Shown: positions 25,170 to 33,046 of the stretch, one piece after another | Layout of the letters: each line of letters starts with the position of its first letter | Numbering within the stretch: position 1 is the stretch's first letter | DNA from: Streptomyces sp. JH34 | GTDB taxonomy: Bacteria; Actinomycetota; Actinomycetes; Streptomycetales; Streptomycetaceae | Length of the DNA stretch: 64,000 bases | Assembly (NCBI RefSeq): GCF_029428875.1 | Contig: NZ_JAJSOO010000001.1 | Coordinates: forward strand, 6,296,501 to 6,360,500 | Reading direction: 5' to 3' | Notes under the pieces: generated by a model | Told to the model about the DNA's origin: nothing | Databases searched by the model: none | The model's input: the letters and a program-made list of their open reading frames with translations, nothing else | Program-made: the position numbers and the translations under genes

Positions 25170-25610
25170 ATGGAGGAGCTGGACCGTCAGATCGTGGAGT
25201 TGCTCGTCAAGGACGGGCGGATGAGCTACACCGACCTGGGCAAGGCCACGGGCCTTTCCACGTCGGCCGTACATCAGCGGGTCCGCCGGCTGGAGCAGCG
25301 CGGGGTGATCCGGGGCTATGCCGCGGTCGTCGACCCCGAGGCCGTCGGCCTGCCCCTCACCGCGTTCATCTCGGTGAAACCCTTCGACCCGAGCGCACCC
25401 GACGACATCGCCGAACGGCTCGCCGGTGTGCCGGAGCTGGAGGCGTGCCACAGCGTCGCGGGCGACGAGAACTACATCCTCAAGGTGCGGGTCGCCAGTC
25501 CCCTGGAGCTCGAGCACCTGCTCACCCGGATCCGGACGCTGGCCGGCGTCTCCACCCGTACGACCGTCGTCCTCTCCACGCCGTACGAGGCCCGGCCGCC
25601 GCGCATCTGA
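25170..25610 (+). CDS. Lrp/AsnC-family transcriptional regulator
   Basis: 146 residues. Residues 1-60 form the AsnC-type helix-turn-helix ('LDRQIVELLVKDGRMSYTDL' and 'LSTSAVHQRVRRLEQRGVI'). The C-terminal half is the effector-binding RAM domain ('LPLTAFISVKPF', 'VPELEACHSVAGDENYILKV'). Such proteins sense amino acids or related metabolites and often control adjacent genes. The next gene, an amidohydrolase on the same strand 69 bp downstream, is a possible target. No strong ribosome-binding site precedes the ATG. Confidence 0.9.
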   Translation: MEELDRQIVELLVKDGRMSYTDLGKATGLSTSAVHQRVRRLEQRGVIRGYAAVVDPEAVGLPLTAFISVKPFDPSAPDDIAERLAGVPELEACHSVAGDENYILKVRVASPLELEHLLTRIRTLAGVSTRTTVVLSTPYEARPPRI

Positions 25611-25679
25611 GGCGTCCCGCCCGGCGCCGGGGAGGGGGCCGGGGGAGGGGCCGGTCCCGGCAGGCGCGAGACTGGTCCC

Positions 25680-27320
25680 ATGACCGAGAGCGCCGCCCCC
25701 CAGAGCGAACACCGCACCGTGCTGCTGCGCGGTGGAGACGTCCACAGCCCCGCCGATCCGTTCGCCACCGCGATGGTCGTCGAACGCGGCCATGTCGCCT
25801 GGGTGGGGTCGGAGGGGGCCGCCGACGCCTTCGCGAGCGGTGTCGACGTGGTGATCGACTTGGAGGGGGCCCTGGTCACCCCCGCTTTCACCGACTCCCA
25901 CGTCCACACCACGTCGACCGGACTGGCCCTCACCGGGCTGGACCTCTCCGGGGCGCGCACGCTTCCCGAGGCCCTCGGGCTCGTGCGCGCGTTCGCGAAC
26001 GGCCGGACGGACGGCGGGGTGATCCTCGGTCACGGCTGGGACGCGGCCCGCTGGCCCGAACAGCGTCCCCCGTCGCGCCGCGAGCTCGACGAGGCGGCCG
26101 GAGGCAGGCCCCTCTACCTGCCCCGGGTGGACGTCCACTCGGCCGTCGTGACCACGGCGCTCCTCGACCTGGTCCCGGGCGTCACCGGGATGGCCGGCTA
26201 CCACCCCGACGCCGCCCTGACCGGCGACGCCCACCACGCGGTGCGTGCGGCGGCCCACGGCGCGGTCACCCCGGCGCAGAGGGCCCGGGCCCAGCGTGCC
26301 GCGCTCGCGCACGCCGCCTCGCTGGGGATCGGCACCGTGCACGAGTGCGCGGGCCCCGAGATCTCGGACGAGGAGGACTTCACCGCGCTCCTGGAGCTCG
26401 CGTCCGAGCGGCCGGGGCCCCGGGTCTTCGGCTACTGGGCCGAGCCCGTCGAGGACGCGAAGGACGCCAGGCGGATCCGCGAGCTCGGCGCCGTGGGCGC
26501 GGCCGGTGACCTCTTCGTGGACGGTTCCCTGGGCTCGCACACCGCCCTCCTGCACGAGCCGTACGCGGACGCCCCGCACACCGGCAGCGCCCGGCTCGAC
26601 GCCGCACGGATCGCCGCACACGTGACGGCGTGCACCGAGGCGGGACTCCAAGCCGGTTTCCACGCCATCGGCGACGCGGCGGTCTCCGCCGTGGTGGCGG
26701 GTGTCCGGACCGCCGCGGAGTCCCTCGGGCTCGCCCGGATCCGGGCCGCCAGGCACCGGGTGGAGCACGCCGAGATGCTCACCCCGGAGACCGTCGCCGC
26801 CTTCGCCGAGCTGGGTCTCACCGCCTCCGTCCAGCCCGCCTTCGACGCGGCCTGGGGCGGCGCCGACGGCATGTACGCCCGGCGCCTCGGCGTGGAGCGC
26901 GCCGCGACGCTCAACCCGTACGCCGCCCTGCTCCGCGCCGGTGTGCCCCTCGCCTTCGGCTCGGACAGCCCGGTCACCCCGCTGGACCCCTGGGGGACCG
27001 TGCGGGCCGCCGCCCATCACCGCACACCCGGGCACCGGGTCTCCGTGCGCGCCGGTTTCACCGCGCACACGCGGGGCGGCTGGCGGGCCGTCGGTCGGGA
27101 CGACGGGGGCGTGCTCGTCCCGGGAGCACCGGCCGACTACGCCGTCTGGCGTACCGGCGACCTGCTGGTCCAGGCCCCCGACGACCGGGTGGCGCGCTGG
27201 TCGACCGACCCGCGCTCCGGCACCCCCGGCCTGCCCGATCTCACCCCCGGAGCCGACCTTCCGGTCTGTCTCCGCACTGTGGTGTTCGGACAAAATGTCT
27301 ACGTACGGCCGAACGAGTGA
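25680..27320 (+). CDS. YtcJ-like amidohydrolase
   Basis: 546 residues. Metal-dependent hydrolase of the amidohydro_3/YtcJ type. 'VTPAFTDSHVH' gives the HxH metal ligands, 'GHGWDAARW' is typical of YtcJ, 'HRVEHAEML' supplies later ligand His residues, and 'LAFGSDSPVTPLDPW' holds the catalytic Asp. Members hydrolyse amide or formyl bonds, and the natural substrate is generally unknown. It lies 69 bp after the Lrp regulator. The ATG at 25680 has a G-rich upstream region rather than a textbook ribosome-binding site. Confidence 0.87.
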   Translation: MTESAAPQSEHRTVLLRGGDVHSPADPFATAMVVERGHVAWVGSEGAADAFASGVDVVIDLEGALVTPAFTDSHVHTTSTGLALTGLDLSGARTLPEALGLVRAFANGRTDGGVILGHGWDAARWPEQRPPSRRELDEAAGGRPLYLPRVDVHSAVVTTALLDLVPGVTGMAGYHPDAALTGDAHHAVRAAAHGAVTPAQRARAQRAALAHAASLGIGTVHECAGPEISDEEDFTALLELASERPGPRVFGYWAEPVEDAKDARRIRELGAVGAAGDLFVDGSLGSHTALLHEPYADAPHTGSARLDAARIAAHVTACTEAGLQAGFHAIGDAAVSAVVAGVRTAAESLGLARIRAARHRVEHAEMLTPETVAAFAELGLTASVQPAFDAAWGGADGMYARRLGVERAATLNPYAALLRAGVPLAFGSDSPVTPLDPWGTVRAAAHHRTPGHRVSVRAGFTAHTRGGWRAVGRDDGGVLVPGAPADYAVWRTGDLLVQAPDDRVARWSTDPRSGTPGLPDLTPGADLPVCLRTVVFGQNVYVRPNE

Positions 27321-27856
27321 CGTCGCGGAATTCAGTACCGCCGATCGAAGGCGCGGGGACTCCGCCCCGACCTGCCCGTCCGCAGTGCTGACCAGGCGTT
27401 TTCCGAAGAAATGGCAGGTCGGGCGACTGTTGACAGGAAGCGCCCACGGGCCGGTAGGTTCGGCCGGGTCCACCACTGGACGTCCGACCGGTCAGACCTT
27501 CACGCAGTCGTCGAACGCCGCTGGGTCATGTGGGGTGGTGTGCCGCACCGGCGCACCACCGCTGACAGCCAGGTTCAGCGCCCGCGCCTCGGGGGCGAGG
27601 GAAGGTTCCGTCCGGACGGCAGGTGAGACCCGGGTGGGGCCCGGAGGTTCAGTAGACAACGGCTCTCGGTCGACCCGCAGCCAGCGGATCCCAGGTCGGC
27701 CCGAAGGACGCCGGGCCCCCACCCGCAGTGCTGCCCTTCTGTCCGCAGTTCCACGCTTCTGTCCGCGCGGGCGTACGCCACCCCGCACCGTGTCGGAGCC
27801 GCGCCGCCCCGTGCTGGATATGGTGTGCTCCTGCGTACGGACTTTAAGGGGCAGTA
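27321..27856. other. intergenic region, 536 bp
   Basis: This gap separates the amidohydrolase and ppm1 genes on the same strand. Overlapping ORFs exist but are Arg/Pro/Ser-rich and unsupported. A TATGGT at 27819 could be a -10 for ppm1 but has no good -35. No RNA gene was recognised. Confidence 0.4.
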
Positions 27857-28624
27857 GTGAACGACGGCGGTCAGAGGCAGTTCGGCCCGCTCGGCAGAGT
27901 CTTGGTGATCATTCCGACCTACAACGAGGCCGAGAACGTCAAGCTCATCGTCGCCCGGGTGCGCGCCGCCGTTCCGGAAGCGGACATCCTCGTCGCCGAC
28001 GACAACAGCCCCGACGGCACCGGCAAGGTCGCCGACGAGCTGGCGGTCGGGGACAGCCACGTGCACGTCCTGCACCGCAAGGGCAAGGAAGGGCTCGGCG
28101 CCGCCTACCTGGCCGGTTTCCGCTGGGGCTCCGAGCACGGCTACGGCGTCCTGGTCGAGATGGACGCGGACGGCTCGCACCAGCCGGAGGAGCTGCCCCG
28201 CCTCCTGACCGCCCTGAAGGGCGCCGACCTGGTCCTCGGCTCGCGCTGGGTGCCCGGCGGCCGGGTGGTCAACTGGCCCCGGCACCGCGAGATGATCTCC
28301 CGCGGCGGCAGTCTCTACTCCCGGATGCTGCTGGGCCTCTCCGTCCGGGACGTCACCGGCGGTTACCGGGCCTTCCGCACCGAGACCCTGGACGGCCTCG
28401 GCCTCGAGGAGGTCGCCTCGCAGGGTTACTGCTTCCAGGTCGACCTCGCCCGGCGGGCCGTCGAGGCGGGCTACCACGTCGTCGAGGTGCCGATCACCTT
28501 CATGGAGCGCGAGATCGGTGACTCCAAGATGAGCCGCGACATCCTCGTGGAGGCTCTGTGGCGGGTCACCGGCTGGGGCATCACCGGCCGGGCCAACAAG
28601 GTGCTGGGCCGCAAGGCCCCCTGA
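27857..28624 (+). CDS. ppm1: polyprenol monophosphomannose synthase
   Basis: 255 residues, a GT2-family glycosyltransferase of the DPM1 type. 'VLVIIPTYNEAENV' begins the nucleotide-binding fold, 'ILVADDNSPDGTG' and 'VLVEMDADGSHQPEEL' carry the DxD-like metal site, and 'GSRWVPGG' and 'DVTGGYRAFR' are characteristic. It transfers mannose from GDP-mannose to polyprenyl phosphate, the donor for protein O-mannosylation and lipoglycans. No fused acyltransferase or membrane domain is present, as in streptomycete Ppm1. The GTG start has AAGGGG 5 nt upstream. It lies close to fxsA and rbpA, an arrangement I recall from other Streptomyces genomes. Confidence 0.92.
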   Translation: MNDGGQRQFGPLGRVLVIIPTYNEAENVKLIVARVRAAVPEADILVADDNSPDGTGKVADELAVGDSHVHVLHRKGKEGLGAAYLAGFRWGSEHGYGVLVEMDADGSHQPEELPRLLTALKGADLVLGSRWVPGGRVVNWPRHREMISRGGSLYSRMLLGLSVRDVTGGYRAFRTETLDGLGLEEVASQGYCFQVDLARRAVEAGYHVVEVPITFMEREIGDSKMSRDILVEALWRVTGWGITGRANKVLGRKAP

Positions 28625-28732
28625 CCGGCCCGGCCGCCTCGCCGCAGGGCCCGACCGGCCCGGCGGGGCCGCGGGCATCCTCATGATCACCCCCTTACGC
28701 CGCCTGCACGCCCGTACAGGCACACTGGGGGC

Positions 28733-29332
28733 ATGACGACCGGCACACCGCCTCCGACCCGTCCACGGCGCTCACGCGCCCGTACCCTCCTGCCGCTGGG
28801 CATCGCCGCCTGGCTGGTGCTGGAGATCTGGCTGCTGACCGTGGTGGCCGGCGCGGCCAACGGCTTCGTCGTGCTGCTGATCCTGGTCGCCGGCGCCGTG
28901 CTCGGTGCCGCGGTGATCAAGCGGGCGGGCCGGCGCGCCTTCCGCAACCTCACCGAGACCCTTCAGCGGATGCCCGGACAACCCGGCGCTCCGGCAGGAC
29001 CGGCCGAGGCTCCGGCCGGCAGCAAGGGCAACGGCCTCCTGATGCTGGGGGGCCTCCTCCTGATGATCCCCGGCATCATCTCCGACGCGGCAGGGCTCCT
29101 GCTCCTGCTGCCCCCGGTCCGCACCCTGCTCGGACGCCTCGCGGAGCGCTCCCTGGACCGCCGGATGAGTTCGGCGACGCCCGGAGGGCTCTCGGACGTC
29201 TTCCAGCAGGCCCGGATCCACCGGCCGGACGGCAAGGTCGTCCAGGGTGAGGTCATCCGCGAGGACGGCGCACCCGCGCGTCCCCGTCCGGACGACGGCC
29301 CGGGCTCGGACCGACCGCCGCTGATCCCCTGA
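28733..29332 (+). CDS. fxsA: FxsA-family membrane protein
   Basis: 199 residues. Three or four hydrophobic segments ('LLPLGIAAWLVLEIWLLTVV', 'GFVVLLILVAGAVLGAAVI', 'LLMLGGLLLMIPGIISDAAG') match FxsA, including the 'IPGIISD.AG' motif. The C-terminal 60 residues are cytoplasmic and charged. FxsA in E. coli modulates exclusion of phage T7 by F plasmid; the role in Streptomyces is unknown. It follows ppm1 after 108 bp and ends with a strong hairpin. Confidence 0.88.
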   Translation: MTTGTPPPTRPRRSRARTLLPLGIAAWLVLEIWLLTVVAGAANGFVVLLILVAGAVLGAAVIKRAGRRAFRNLTETLQRMPGQPGAPAGPAEAPAGSKGNGLLMLGGLLLMIPGIISDAAGLLLLLPPVRTLLGRLAERSLDRRMSSATPGGLSDVFQQARIHRPDGKVVQGEVIREDGAPARPRPDDGPGSDRPPLIP

Positions 29333-29336
29333 GCGC

Positions 29337-29385
29337 GGGTCCCGCCGCTGTCTCCTCCGGCACCGGGGAGACAGCGGCGGGACCC
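29337..29385 (+). terminator. fxsA terminator hairpin
   Basis: A perfect 19-bp stem (29337-29355 with 29367-29385) lies immediately after the fxsA stop codon. Confidence 0.8.
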
Positions 29386-29397
29386 ACCGGACACACC

Positions 29398-29446
29398 AAG
29401 AGCCGCGGGCCACGACACATGTGCTGTGTCGCGGCCCGCGGCTCTT
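29398..29446 (-). terminator. rbpA terminator hairpin
   Basis: A 22-bp stem with one mismatch (29398-29419 with 29425-29446) and a 5-nt loop lies 22 bp after the rbpA stop. Together with the preceding hairpin it insulates two convergent genes. Confidence 0.8.
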
Positions 29447-29467
29447 GAAATGTGCGGTGTCAGCCGG

Positions 29468-29842
29468 TCAGGCGGACTTCCTGCTGTCCCGCGGGTGCAC
29501 GGCGATGTTCATGGCACCGGAGCGGAGAACCGCCAGCCTCTCGGCCAGCACCTCTTCCAGCTCCTCGCGGGTGCGCCGCTCCATGAGCATGTCCCAGTGC
29601 GTACGCGCAGGCTTGCCCTTCTTCTCTTCGGGGCCATCCCCGTCCACCAGGAGTGCCGTGGCGCCGCACGCCTTGCACTCCCACTCCGGCGGAATTTCCG
29701 CCTCTACCGAGAACGGCATCTCAAATCGATGTCCGTTCGGGCATGCGTACTCCACCGCCTGGCGCGGGGCCAGATCGATGCCGCGGTCCGTCTCGTAGCT
29801 GGTAACCACGAGTCGCGTGCCGCGGAGAGCTCGCTCACTCAT
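29468..29842 (-). CDS. rbpA: RNA polymerase-binding protein RbpA
   Basis: 124 residues with all RbpA parts. The N-terminal tail and core are 'ALRGTRLVVTSYETDRGI' and 'RQAVEYACPNGH'. The zinc site is the latter with 'PEWECKACG'. The basic linker 'KGKPARTHWDMLMERRT' leads into the C-terminal sigma-interaction helices 'REELEEVLAERLAVLR'. RbpA binds RNA polymerase and the principal sigma factor and stabilises open complexes; it is unique to actinobacteria. GGGAGG lies 8 nt before the ATG. A sigma-R promoter precedes it (29903-29930), so it should be induced by thiol stress. Confidence 0.96.
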   Translation of the reverse strand: MSERALRGTRLVVTSYETDRGIDLAPRQAVEYACPNGHRFEMPFSVEAEIPPEWECKACGATALLVDGDGPEEKKGKPARTHWDMLMERRTREELEEVLAERLAVLRSGAMNIAVHPRDSRKSA

Positions 29843-29902
29843 GAATCGTGCCTCCCGGGCTTGTCGCCCACAGGACAGGTGTCGCTGTCGTCGTCATCCG
29901 GT

Positions 29903-29930
29903 CAACGTCCGGTCGGCGGCAAAGATTCCC
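29903..29930 (-). promoter_or_regulatory. sigma-R promoter of rbpA
   Basis: On the minus strand, GGGAAT (29925-29930) is followed after exactly 18 nt by GTTG (29903-29906), a full match to the sigma-R consensus GGGAAT-N18-GTT. rbpA of S. coelicolor is known to be a sigma-R target. The transcript start would lie about 50 nt before the ATG. Confidence 0.88.
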
Positions 29931-30106
29931 GTTGCCGGTCATGCGTCGCCCGTCGTGCCGCTGCTTGGTCTGGGTTGCTTACCCATCGGTGCCCGGTTTG
30001 TCACCTCTGGCCGACGTTGTCACCCAACGGTTCGACGTCTTCCTCTCGCAGTAACGGTCCTCCGGGCAGGCCAAAGGCGTACACTACCGGCCTTTCACTT
30101 CGACGT

Positions 30107-31459
30107 CTAAATCCGTTCCGGAACGGGATTGCCCGCGGCGGCCACCGCGGCCCGCACGGGCACCCTCGCCAGGAGGGCCGAGCCGACCGCGAAGAACAGC
30201 ACCAGGGACAGGATCGCATCCCGGTAACTGCCGGTGAGCTGGTACCCGAGACCGAAGACCAGGGGCCCCAGCCAGCTGAGTCCCCGGTCGCTCATCTCGT
30301 AGGCGGAGAAGTACTCCGCCTCCTTCCCACGGGGTATCAGGTGCGAGAACAGCGACCGCGAGAGAGCCTGGCTGCCGCCCATCACGAGCCCGATCGCGGC
30401 CGCGAGGACATAGAAGAACACCGGCGCGTCGGAGGGCAGTACGTACGCCGCGGCGAGGATCAGGGTCCAGACCGCCAGCGACGCCAGAATCGTGCGTTTC
30501 GCTCCGTACACCCGGGCGAGTCGCCCCATTCCCAGGGCCCCGGCCACCGCGAGCACCTGCACGAGCAGCACCGCTGTGATCAGGGTCGTCTGATCGAGGC
30601 CGAGTTCCTCGGAGCCGTACAGGGAGGCCTGGGAGATCACCGTCTGGATGCCGTCGTTGTAGACCAGATAGGCGAGCAGGAACGACAGCGTCAGCGGATG
30701 GCGGCGCATGTCGCGCAGCGTCGCCCGCAGCTGCCGCCAGCCGGAGCCGACCGCTCCGTCGCCGCCGGCCACGACCCGCCGGTCGCGCAGCCGCCGCAGC
30801 GGTACGAGGGCGAAGGCGCCCCACCACACACCGGCGGAGGCGATGCAGATCCGGACCGCGTCGGACTCCGACAGTCCGAAGGAGTCGTGTCCCGTGTAGA
30901 GGACCAGGTTCAGGACGAGGACGAACGCGCCCGAGGTGTAGCCGAACGCCCAGCCGCGCGAGGAGACCGCGTCGCGTTCCTCCGGGGTGGCGATCTGGGG
31001 CAGATAGGCGTTGTAGAGGGCCATCGACACGGAGATCGACGCGTTCGCCACGATCAGCAGGAAGGCGCCCAGGAGATAGCGGTCGCCGTCCAGGAAGAAC
31101 ATGCAGGCCGTCGCCGTCGCGCCCGTGTAGGCGGCCGCGGCGAGCAGGGGCTTCTTGCGCCCCGTGCGGTCCGCCGCCGCACCCACGACCGGCATCACGA
31201 CGACCGCCACGACGATGGACACGGACACGGAGTACGCGAAGAGCGACCCCGCCCGGACGGGTATGCCCAGCGGGTGCACGAACCCGTCCGCGTCGGCGGC
31301 CGCCCTGGCTGTCGACGTCAGGTACGGACCGAGGAACACCGTCAGTACGCTGGTGGAGTAGACGGAGCACGCGAAGTCGTAGAAGTACCAGCCGCGTTGT
31401 TCCCGCCTGCGTTCGGCGGTCCCGGCCGGATCCGCGGTCCCTGTGGTACCGGTGCTCAC
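30107..31459 (-). CDS. MFS transporter, UMF1 family
   Basis: 450 residues with about twelve membrane segments. 'RGWYFYDFACSVYSTSVLTVFLG' and 'DRTGRKKPLLAAAAYTG' are signatures of the UMF1 (Atg22-like) branch of the major facilitator superfamily. Eukaryotic Atg22 exports amino acids from vacuoles; bacterial substrates are largely unknown. It is 46 bp downstream of the GDPD gene on the same strand, so the three genes 30107-32944 may be co-transcribed. Confidence 0.88.
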   Translation of the reverse strand: MSTGTTGTADPAGTAERRREQRGWYFYDFACSVYSTSVLTVFLGPYLTSTARAAADADGFVHPLGIPVRAGSLFAYSVSVSIVVAVVVMPVVGAAADRTGRKKPLLAAAAYTGATATACMFFLDGDRYLLGAFLLIVANASISVSMALYNAYLPQIATPEERDAVSSRGWAFGYTSGAFVLVLNLVLYTGHDSFGLSESDAVRICIASAGVWWGAFALVPLRRLRDRRVVAGGDGAVGSGWRQLRATLRDMRRHPLTLSFLLAYLVYNDGIQTVISQASLYGSEELGLDQTTLITAVLLVQVLAVAGALGMGRLARVYGAKRTILASLAVWTLILAAAYVLPSDAPVFFYVLAAAIGLVMGGSQALSRSLFSHLIPRGKEAEYFSAYEMSDRGLSWLGPLVFGLGYQLTGSYRDAILSLVLFFAVGSALLARVPVRAAVAAAGNPVPERI

Positions 31460-31505
31460 ACCGCGCCCCCTCGTCTCTCCCGTGTGGACGCGGCAGGTCC
31501 CGGCG

Positions 31506-32279
31506 TCAGGACCAGGCCCCCCGCTCGCCCAGCACCGTGCGCAGCGTCTCGATGTGATCGGTCATGATGCCATCCACGCCGAGGTCCAGGAGCGCCCCCA
31601 TCCGTTCCGGTTCGTTGACCGTCCAGACGTGGACCTGCAGACCGTGCGCGTGCGCCGCGCGGACGAACCTCCGGTCGACGACACGGATGCCGCCCTGGCT
31701 CTCAGGGACCTGCACGCAGACGGCTCCCGCCCGGAGCGCCGCCGGGATGCCGTACGAGCGCAGTCGCAGCGCGAGCACGCCGCGTACCCCGTAGGAGGTG
31801 GCCAGCCCCGGACCCGCGAGGCGATGCGCCCGGGCCACCCGCGACTCCGAGAACGAGCCCACGCAGACCCGGTCCCACGCGTCGGTCCTGCGGATCAGCT
31901 CGACGAGCGGTGCGAGGGCGGGCTCCGCCTTGATGTCCACGTTCCAGCGGGCGTCCGGGAACTCCTCCAGCAACTCCTCGAACAGCGGCAGCGGTTCGCT
32001 GCCCGCCACCCTCGCCCGGCGCACCTCGTCCCAGGGCAGCCGGGATATCCGGCCCCGGGCGTCCGTCACCCGGTCCAGCGTCGGGTCGTGGAAGGCCACC
32101 AGGCGCCCGTCCGCCGTGGCGTGCACATCGGTCTCGAAGTAGCGGTAGCCGGCGTCGGCCGCCCGGCGGAACGCGGCTGCGGTGTTCTCCGAGCCGTCCG
32201 CCGCCCCTCCGCGATGGGCGAAGGGGATCGTCGAAGGATGGTCCAGGTAGGGGTGGCGCCCCGATGTCGTTGCGGTCAC
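31506..32279 (-). CDS. glycerophosphodiester phosphodiesterase (GDPD)
   Basis: 257 residues, a TIM-barrel GDPD. 'FAHRGGAADGSENT' carries the catalytic His and the HR...E(N)T signature, 'YFETDVHATADGRLVAFHD' holds metal ligands and the second His, and 'VDGIMTDH' closes the barrel. It should split glycerophosphodiesters to glycerol-3-phosphate and an alcohol. No signal peptide is visible, so it is cytoplasmic. GTG at 32279 overlaps the stop of the yczE-like gene (GTGA), implying translational coupling. Confidence 0.9.
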   Translation of the reverse strand: MTATTSGRHPYLDHPSTIPFAHRGGAADGSENTAAAFRRAADAGYRYFETDVHATADGRLVAFHDPTLDRVTDARGRISRLPWDEVRRARVAGSEPLPLFEELLEEFPDARWNVDIKAEPALAPLVELIRRTDAWDRVCVGSFSESRVARAHRLAGPGLATSYGVRGVLALRLRSYGIPAALRAGAVCVQVPESQGGIRVVDRRFVRAAHAHGLQVHVWTVNEPERMGALLDLGVDGIMTDHIETLRTVLGERGAWS

Positions 32280-32944
32280 CGCGGCAGTATCGCCTCTCGG
32301 GGTGACCGCCCGGCAACGGGCGCGGTGCCGGCATCCGGCGCGGGAAGGTCGAAGACGCGCAGGAAGAACTGGGCGAGCGGTCCGATGGCCAGGGCGTACA
32401 GGACGGTGCCGGCGCCGAGTGACCCGCCGAGAAGGAAGCCGGTCACGACCACGGCGACCTCGATCGCGGTGCGCACCAGCCTGATGGAGCGGCCCGTGAT
32501 CCGGTGCAGACCCGTCATGAGGCCGTCGCGGGGCCCCGGACCGAACCGCGCGGAGATGTACAGGCCGGTGGCGACGCCGTTGAGCGCGATGCCCGCGACC
32601 ATCACCGGGATCCGCGCCCCGAGCCCGTGCACGTCCGGTACGAGGGCGAGGGTGGCGTCCATCGCGATCCCGACGGCGAAGACGTTGGAGACGGTGCCGA
32701 GCCCGGGGCGCTGCCTGATCGGTATCCAGAGGAGCAGGACGACCGCCCCGACGATGATCGAGACGACCCCGATGGAGATGCCGGTCCGCTCGGAGAGTCC
32801 CTGATGCAGCACTCCCCACGGTTCGAGTCCGAGTCCGGCGCGCACCAGGAGCGCCGAACTGGCCCCGTACAGGGCCAGACCCACATACAGATGGGTCAGC
32901 CGCCGGGTGAGCCTGGTGCCGCTCGGGGCGGTGGGATCGGACAA
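32276..32944 (-). CDS. YczE-type membrane protein
   Basis: 222 residues with about five hydrophobic segments, starting 'LYVGLALYGASSALLVRAGLG' and including 'ISIGVVSIIVGAVVLLLWIPI'. 'PWGVLHQGLS' and 'GPGPRDGLMTGL' are characteristic YczE/YitT-superfamily loops. The function is unproven; transport of a vitamin B6-related or other small solute has been suggested for relatives. It is divergent from a MocR-type regulator, the arrangement known for YczR-yczE pairs, and its end overlaps the GDPD start by 4 nt. Confidence 0.85.
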   Translation of the reverse strand: MSDPTAPSGTRLTRRLTHLYVGLALYGASSALLVRAGLGLEPWGVLHQGLSERTGISIGVVSIIVGAVVLLLWIPIRQRPGLGTVSNVFAVGIAMDATLALVPDVHGLGARIPVMVAGIALNGVATGLYISARFGPGPRDGLMTGLHRITGRSIRLVRTAIEVAVVVTGFLLGGSLGAGTVLYALAIGPLAQFFLRVFDLPAPDAGTAPVAGRSPREAILPR

Positions 32945-32998
32945 GGTGATGCCCCCTGTGTGGTGGTGGTGGACTGCTGCATGTCACTCTGTGGCAGG

Positions 32999-33025
32999 GG
33001 ATTGGCTGCCAACTATGGCCAATCC
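32999..33025. promoter_or_regulatory. candidate operator between yczE-like and mocR-like genes
   Basis: GGATTGGC (32999-33006) and GCCAATCC (33018-33025) are perfect inverted repeats with an 11-nt spacer. A third half-site makes TTGG-CTG-CCAA at 33002-33012. Three TTGGC-type half-sites in the short divergent promoter region fit binding by the MocR-type protein. Confidence 0.55.
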
Positions 33026-33046
33026 GAGGAAGGTGGACTGATTCGC

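Noticed and set aside
25092..27476. 794-residue minus-strand ORF opposite the Lrp and amidohydrolase genes
   Set aside because: It lacks any domain and covers two clear plus-strand families.
27321..27856. A hidden gene or riboswitch before ppm1
   Set aside because: No ORF with a start signal and no recognisable riboswitch core or terminator pair was seen.
29426..31567. 713-residue plus-strand ORF opposite rbpA and the MFS gene
   Set aside because: Both opposing genes are unambiguous; this ORF is low-complexity and His/Arg/Gln-rich.
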